This document shows positions 58,115 through 64,000 of a DNA stretch of 64,000 nucleotides, one piece after another. Position numbers and translations under genes: made by a program. The notes beneath the pieces were generated by a model. The model did no database searches and was not told the DNA's origin. It saw nothing but the letters and a program-made list of their open reading frames with translations. This stretch comes from Tetrapyrgos nigripes (taxonomy: Eukaryota > Basidiomycota > Agaricomycetes > Agaricales > Campanellaceae): positions 248,001 to 312,000 of the forward strand of contig JAACJM010000074.1 of NCBI GenBank assembly GCA_013368315.1. The letters are read 5' to 3'. How positions within the stretch are numbered: position 1 is the stretch's first letter; each line of letters opens with the position of its first letter.

Positions 58115-58858
58115 TTAAATGTTACTGTAATACCGACCGAAAGCCTCGACCATTGTGGCAGTCCCAATAGAGAGAAACGGATACGCCAAAATCAATTGGG
58201 TAAGGAAAACACTCGCAGAAGATTTCATCATCACCTAGTAATTCAGCAGTAATGTAAGTATGAGTAGAATTTTTAGCGTTTTCCGCATTGAAAATACCTC
58301 GTTGAACCACTTTCGAGTACATTTGGATATAACCCATAGCGCAGCAGATCCAACAATCACTCCACCCAAAATCAACCCGAAGGCAAACTAGAGGCACAGG
58401 TAGGGTCCGGGCATTGTATAGTTCATGATATCGGGGTCCGGTGGAGGTGTCGTCAATAATGCGCACGTTACACTAGTAAGAAGTAAAGTTGCCTGTACTT
58501 TATGTTCAAAACAGGTTCAATTTACAAGAGGAAGATACACTCACCACCACTGTGACGTTGTTCATTTTTGTGCTTAAACCCTGTTTCTGCTCGGCGAACG
58601 TCCTGTCATCCTTGCTGCATATCTCCCATAGGCCTTTTATGGTGGAATGCCCATGGCCCAACCATGGCCTATGACGCACAAAAGAGTAAATAAATGACGG
58701 TGTATAGCCGGTAAGTTGCCTGCAGCCCAGTCCCAGTATTCTGGCATTAGCTCGAATGAAGCAGTATTTTGCGGTTCTGGAGAAGAAGTCGGGACCAAGG
58801 GAGCACTGGGCTGAAGTGAGTTTGAAGTGGGAAAGATAGTACCAGTAGTAGAGGACAT
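58115..58858 (-). CDS. Small polytopic membrane protein of an Agaricomycete family (frame break)
   Basis: The start at 58858 gives a Ser/Thr/Pro-rich head (MSSTTGTIFPTSNSLQPSAP), then PEYWDWAAGNLPAI and a hydrophobic stretch through LFTLLCVIGHGWAMGIPP. The next block KGLWEICSKDDRTFAEQKQG then LSTKMNNVTVV is in the neighbouring frame, entered near 58640 at a short run. After an intron come LLLTSVTCALLTTPPPDPDI, MNYTMPGPYLC, FGLILGGVIVGSAALWVISK then CTRKWFNE, KTLKILLILTLLLN and LILAYPFLSIGTATMVEAFG with a stop at 58115. I have the impression of a conserved mushroom family with three or four membrane helices and no known function. A TAG after PYLCL also needs an intron or reflects damage. Confidence 0.6.
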
Positions 58859-59167
58859 GATCTAATGGAAGAGAAAGGCTGGATGGTAGCAGTGTAAACA
58901 AAGTGGTCTTAAAATATGGGTAAATCCACAGTCATCTTCTTGTTAATCTATATCCAAATGGATCGTATCGCCTGCTACAACACCGTCAACTATGGCCAGC
59001 CTGCTAGCGCATGCTTGCTGGGTGCAGCTCACATTCACATGTGGAGCAGCAGTGAATGAACCAAGCTGGCTGTCTGAAGCAGAACCTTAATTAATACTCC
59101 AGATCACTCTGCAGTATGTGGTGTGGAGGTGTGAATGGGTAAGCAATGGTTTCATATGTTTGAACAC

Positions 59168-62100
59168 TAGTGTTGGGGAAAAAACTCGTCCAGACTTTCT
59201 GACCGGTAATTTACCAGAGGCGGGAAGGAAGGGACCTTTTTTACCAGTAATTTACGGTAAATTACATAAACACGTGACTTCATTTTTTACGCCTCGTCAT
59301 ACTGTCAAACGCTCAAACTGCGCTCAAAACTGCTCAAAAGCCCCTCAAACTTGCTTCGTTCCAGGCCACAGTACAAACTCTGAGCTCCTAGACCCCTTTG
59401 GACCTACTTCAGCGGTCTTCACTGGACTAGCCTTCTGTATTGCTGAGTCTTTCAGCAATGAAACAATCTCGAAGGCATCCGGATTCACGATGTTGGCGGC
59501 AGTGATAAAGGAACGGGCCACGCCAACATACTCATCAATTATCATATCTGAGTCGTTCTCGCCATCAGCATCAGGGTCAGCAGGGTCGGCTTCTTGTTCA
59601 TCGAGCCAGCTGTCGTCCTCCTCATCAATTCTCGTGTCCGGATCTTCGAAATCCTTTTTGATGTCACAAAACTTGACTCTCTTGCTGCGGGGCTTTGACT
59701 AGAAGATATCTGGGTCACATAGTGTATGATATTGAAGGGAAAGACTTACCTGTGAGTAATGTTGCTTCACAACCGTTCTCGCACCCATCGCCTCAACTGA
59801 CATTCTGTTTCGCAATGCCGGTGTCATCCAGGTGAGTGTTGAGCCAGTTCGTTCATCTGCCATCGAATTGACGCGAATGGAAACCAGCTTGATGGCAACA
59901 TACTGTTGTCTCGTCAGTGGGTGTCAGAGGAGGGAGGATAAAACATGGCACCGGTAAGATTTGGGCTTCTTCACCAATTGTACTCTGCCACCACCTAATC
60001 AACCCCTCAGTGCTTACGTCGTTGTCTATTGGTGCATTGAAAGGGAAACTCGACTGCGCGTAAGCTTGCAGCTCATCTCGAAACTGCTCTGAGAATTCCT
60101 TCCCATACTCGACCCACTTTGTGAAAAACTTGTTACTGCCATGTTTGACTTCGTTGCAGGCTACTTCGAAAAGAAAATGGGCGACAGGCCAGAAGATTTT
60201 GTGATGCCGGATGCCTTGCAATGGAGGATAGACTTTTTCGTCAAGGGGCTGCGTCGGATCTGGATCGTTGTTTCGGAAAAGTTGAGATCGTAGATATACT
60301 AGAAATGAACAGTCCGAGATGTGAGTATTATAGAGCTAAGAGATAAAATCAAACGCACCTGGATTGAGATATGCAGTAGCTAAGTAGACAGCATTATAAA
60401 GTTGTCCTCCTTGAATGAAAAGTTGATTGTGTCGATAGTCCAAGATGCTGAGGATCTCATCCTGTACTTCCTTCAGATACTCACTCTTCTTATTGGTGAC
60501 CGTTTGCTCAATCTCAAAGATGAGAGCGTGCCAATAAAGGAAGACATCAGCAGGATTTGCATCGTTAGCCTCTAGACATGCCAATGCCCTGGCCAAAGGC
60601 ATTCCAATGTCAATGAGATGTTTGAGAACGAACTCAAAATCTTGTGATGCCCTTGTCAGAGAACTCTGGAAGATAGATGCATATTCCTGCACAAAAATGT
60701 TAGTATTGATGACACTGCACGGAGAATAGAATTTTACCCAGTCCTGTAAGCTTTCATCACTTTCAACAACTATTCTGATTATTGGTGAATTGCGCTGAAC
60801 GGACAATGCAGACAAAGTTACAGTCGAGAAACGAGTCTTCCCTATGGCTTCCAAACCTCGTACTTTTTGGAGTTGGGCCTCGTTTGCGCGGTCGAGAAGA
60901 AAGCTGGCATGATTAGATTGATGAAATTTCTGTAGAGTGGCCCTCACAACTTTGACAGCCTATAATCGTCATAAGTAAAGAAATGGGACATAGTTGCTGG
61001 TACGTACTTTTGCAAAGTATGCAATTTTAACGATATCTTTTGAAGTATTGTTGCAGTGGTGGCAGATATCAGCCAATGCCAAGAGTGTCGGTATTGCGTT
61101 GGCTAGCAGCAAACGAGCACCAAGTGTGTTTCCAGTGCTATCAGAGACTACAGCACAGAACTGTGTTTCTCCAATTTCACGCATCCACTGATGATTACAT
61201 TAGCAATACAGAACTTGCCAGCTCAGCGAGCACAACTCACTCTCAAGGCCAAATCCCGCACCCATTCCTTTGTGTGTCTCTTGTTGGTAGCATTGTTGAC
61301 TTCCATCAAGTGCACACTTCGATTTTGCTCTGAAATATGGACAGTCCAGTGTGACTTGCGGTGTCGGGTACCCCCATCAAATGATATAGTGAGGTTTCGT
61401 TCTTTCTTCAGGAGTGCAGTGTTGTTACTGATGATTTTCGCTGCTTCAGAAGGGATGAGATCATCGAGGAGCATGTTACAGGTGGGAGGAGTGTAATCCG
61501 GTGTAGCATCCATCCACAACTCTCTCCATACTGGCAAGTCGGCAACAAGTCCTGCAAAATTTCCAACACAGAAGAGCTTCGTTACTCCTAAATCAAGGAC
61601 TGCCTTCCGCTTTATCAACCGTTCCTTCCTTCCCAGTCTTACTTCCCTATCCAAAGTCCCAGTTTTCATTGCGGGTTCGCTGGCTGCTGGTGTGTTCCTC
61701 TCTGTCTGCAATTTTTCCACCACTGACGATGGTGCCCTATCCACCATAATACGCTGTACTTCCACTTTTAGATCTGGTGAAATCAAAGGGCATTGGATAG
61801 CATGCTTGAGGGCTCGCTGCTGACTTCGATTGGAGTGGAATTTGATGCAGCCTTCTCCAACACATTTGTACCGCGAACGAGTTGTAGGATCGTTACTGTA
61901 TCGGCAGCGCAGCAACAATTTATTGAGAATGGCTTTTCGTGGTGCACCAGTGCTGCAGGTCCCGTTAACAGGAAGCAGCACTATTTCCCTTCTAGGTGTG
62001 TCCTCTTCGTCGCCCATTGGTTCATCTCCAGAGTCTTCATCATCACTACTGTCCTCATCACTTCTATCATCGTTTTCAGCTGTTTTTCGGATTTTTACAC

Positions 62101-63653
62101 CAACATTAACCATCTCCTCTCGTTTTCGCTTTGTTTCAGACCGTGCTATTTTAGGTGCTTTTCGAGACTTTGGGGCGAAGAAGGGATGTATAGGGATTGG
62201 ATCTGTAGTGGTAGTCGTTGTTTCTGGTACTGCTGGTTCAATATCCGCGTTCTTGGAGGTTGGAGGACATCAACACAGGGTCTTTTGTGAGTCAAAACCA
62301 GTACTCACTGTATCATTGAAGTACTTGACTAACGTTTGGAATGTCTGATAGCGTGTTTTGTTTGGCGAAAATTTCTTATCGTAAATGGGGAAGTCCAGTG
62401 GGGTGACATAACCGGCGAGGGTATTAATGGCATAGAGAGCACAGGACTCATTGTTGGTCTGCCTCCCGCAAGGCAAGTTGTCAACCTTGAAGTTGTCGGA
62501 GACTGTTCCCCAGTCCGAGAGCCACCATTGAATAGCACTAATCAATTCATTTGGAGCAGGATGCTGCATGGAGTCCCTGTACAGAATGCTCCTGCCAGCA
62601 ACATCAACCACGACTGCAACCCAGTGATTACCACGAGCCTCTTCAGAAGGCAGCTCTACAGAGGTACCCAATCGGATAAAGACCGGAAAGGCTATTGCCT
62701 TGATAGATCCTTCCTTCAGTGCGTCCCCAGTCTTCACCAATATCCGCTCCTGCTTACGATATCCCACCACCAGTTTATTGCTCCAATAATTATTCATCAA
62801 CCATATTCTGTCATCCATCTTCTGTGAGCGTAGTTGGGCCACCATTTGTGCAACCTGTACATCGCCAAGCCACGAGTCGCTTAGGAATTTGGCAAGGTCG
62901 AAGGTTGTTCCTGACTCGTCGGGAAGGTCTTGCTTCCAGCAAACCGGGCTAAGTGTGCTGTAGATGCTTGCATACCACCCATTATTTTCAGCCAGTCCTG
63001 TACCATAGTCCATGTCTTCTTATGGATCCAAAGATTGTGAACTATCTCCCAATAGCTAAGGACCCATAGAGGAAGATTCATCTGGGATGGCACTTGCGTC
63101 AACGTCAGGGTGCTATGCATCTGCCGCTTTAGGCAATGATGTCCCTGAGCAACGGCACCTGGTACCAGTGAAATGAGCGCATGGATTTCGGTAAGAGAAG
63201 GGACCGGCTGTGAGCGTAGAATTCTGACGGTAGGTGGCGTATTAAGTAGTGTGGCGCCAGATGTGAAATGAGATGGATCGAGTGCCGGAGTGTCTGGATT
63301 GTCCACAGCAGGTATTGTAAAGTTTGTGAGGTCAATGATAGAGCAGCTCGGAGGGGGAAGCAGTATAGGAAGAAATTCTTCAGGAATGGTGAGAGTATCG
63401 GTATGGTGACTGGGTTCATCTGGTAGCTCGATGACCCCGTGGGTGGGCTCCATTCAGTTGTAGGAGTCTGTGTTACACGACGACGGCTCATTGAAAAAAT
63501 TTTCAGATTCTTGGAAAGGTACTACACATGACTACTTGGCCCTTGGTAAATTACTCCCTCTTCTGAAGGCCATCTTATTGACCAGTAATTTACCCGTAAA
63601 TTACCGGTAAAAAAGTGCTTTGGTAAATAACTCAAGTTTTTTCCCCAACACTA
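59168..63653 (-). mobile_element. Complete hAT transposon, 4.5 kb, 8-bp TSD, encoding Ulp1-transposase
   Basis: The inverted tips are tagtgttggggaaaaaact and agttttttccccaacacta. The exact 8-bp duplication ttgaacac lies at 59160-59167 and 63654-63661. ACCAGTAATTTAC / GTAAATTAC motifs repeat inside both ends (59210-59265 and 63545-63625) and may be transposase-binding sites. An 8-bp duplication and the transposase with a C-terminal dimerisation region define hAT. Intact tips, an exact duplication and a nearly intact gene all suggest recent movement. Confidence 0.95.
59345..63453 (-). CDS. hAT transposase with N-terminal Ulp1/C48-type cysteine protease domain
   Basis: The gene fills the transposon. 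From the ATG at 63453 comes a Pro/Thr-rich leader, then WVLSYWEIVHNLWIHKKTW. After a frame change at the T4 run (62985-62988) follows a Ulp1-like domain: FDLAKFLSDSWLGDVQVAQM, GNHWVAVVVDVAGRSILYRD (His and Asp) and NLPCGRQTNNESCALYAINT (Gln and Cys). A donor at about 62310 and an acceptor near 62250 can splice this to PIHPFFAPKSRKAP and the basic KRKREEM, then the acidic linker and a Cys/His zinc-finger-like block (CRYSN...CVGEGCIKFHS...HAIQC). Then come ISFDGGTRHRKSHWTVHISE (DUF659-like), CAVVSDSTGNTLGARLLLAN and FLLDRANEAQLQKVRGLEAI. The dimerisation region includes VNSMADERTGSTLTWMTPAL and RNRMSVEAMGARTVVKQHYS. The stop is at 59345. Two separate genes remain possible. Confidence 0.8.
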
Positions 63654-63661
63654 TTGAACAC

Positions 63662-64000
63662 TGGCAGCATCTCGGTCACGTGCAGAATTGGATGCACCCT
63701 GCTTACGGTGCTATATGACTATTGCAGCGTGGAAACTTGAAGGGCAAGAGACGATGGAGTTCGTCGACGTTGAAGAGAAGGTGGCCACGTCAGCCATGTC
63801 GGCCAACCAGGAACCAATTTATTTATCAGTTTTTGCCTCCGTTATTGCCAAATTAGGGGCTATGTTATGAGATAGGGGCTTCCGGATAGATTTTGTCTTT
63901 CTCCTCCGTGGTCCCTTCTGCGTTCCTTCCATTTGGCTCTCTGCCCCTTCCTTCAGCCCTCCCGGAGAGCACCCAATCGTGCACAAATGTATGGTTCGAT
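63662..64000. other. Right flank of the hAT element
   Basis: After the transposon, 340 bp remain. A plus-strand frame (63688-63870) ends SANQEPIYLSVFASVIAKLG; it may be the tail of a real gene interrupted by the transposon, but nothing upstream at 59000-59160 clearly continues it. Confidence 0.3.

Noticed and set aside
1..64000. CRISPR arrays, bacterial operons, rRNA
   Set aside because: No regularly spaced repeats, no Shine-Dalgarno-type gene packing and no rRNA-like conserved stretches were seen. The intron pattern is fungal.

Overview
The window looks like nuclear DNA of a mushroom-forming basidiomycete (Agaricomycetes). The evidence is many 50-60 nt GT-AG introns, a Plavaka-type transposase, a Chs7-family membrane protein of the Agaricomycete type, a BTB-like protein of the kind expanded in that group, and a non-reducing polyketide synthase with tandem ACPs. 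I cannot name a species.

Layout. 1-2095: 3' part of a Plavaka transposase gene, then gene-poor repeat-rich DNA with a hAT-type MITE (3539-3766). 4495-22322 is ordinary gene space: a Chs7-like chitin synthase export factor (-), a GH3 beta-glucosidase (-), a divergent GH92 alpha-mannosidase (+), a Zn2Cys6 regulator (+) and an MDR oxidoreductase (-). 22975-27914: a metallo-beta-lactamase-fold hydrolase gene cut in two by a 4.0 kb TIR transposon. 28157-36959: an aldo-keto reductase (-), a membrane-anchored coiled-coil protein (+), a Mn-type superoxide dismutase (+) and a mosaic Ser/Thr-rich, Gly-rich polytopic membrane protein (+). 37029-42451: a second transposon of the same family as the one in the hydrolase gene, with two further TIR elements inside it, one of which carries a BTB-like gene. 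42685-49381: a non-reducing PKS (SAT-KS-AT-PT-ACP-ACP-TE). 49382-54196: intergenic DNA with an inverted-repeat element and a perfect 96 bp TA-flanked foldback MITE. 54197-56682: an MFS transporter of the Dal5/ACS type. 58115-58858: a small membrane protein. 59168-63653: a complete hAT transposon with an exact 8-bp target duplication, whose single gene seems to join a Ulp1-type cysteine protease to the transposase.

Working together. GH3 and GH92 diverge from one 1.1 kb region and both look secreted, so they fit a carbohydrate-degrading pair, with a Zn2Cys6 factor next door (inference only). The PKS has the domain set of aromatic (orsellinic-acid type) polyketide synthases. The MFS gene about 5 kb upstream could be a transporter partner, but transposon-derived DNA separates them and I see no compact cluster.

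Caution. At least seven conserved genes change reading frame by one base, usually at or next to a homopolymer, while the protein on both sides stays conserved. This fits residual consensus errors better than decay, but reads or RNA are needed to decide. The strongest candidates for something new are the Ulp1-hAT transposon, the 2-bp-TSD TIR family with CTTTT-rich ends, and the BTB-carrying TIR element.
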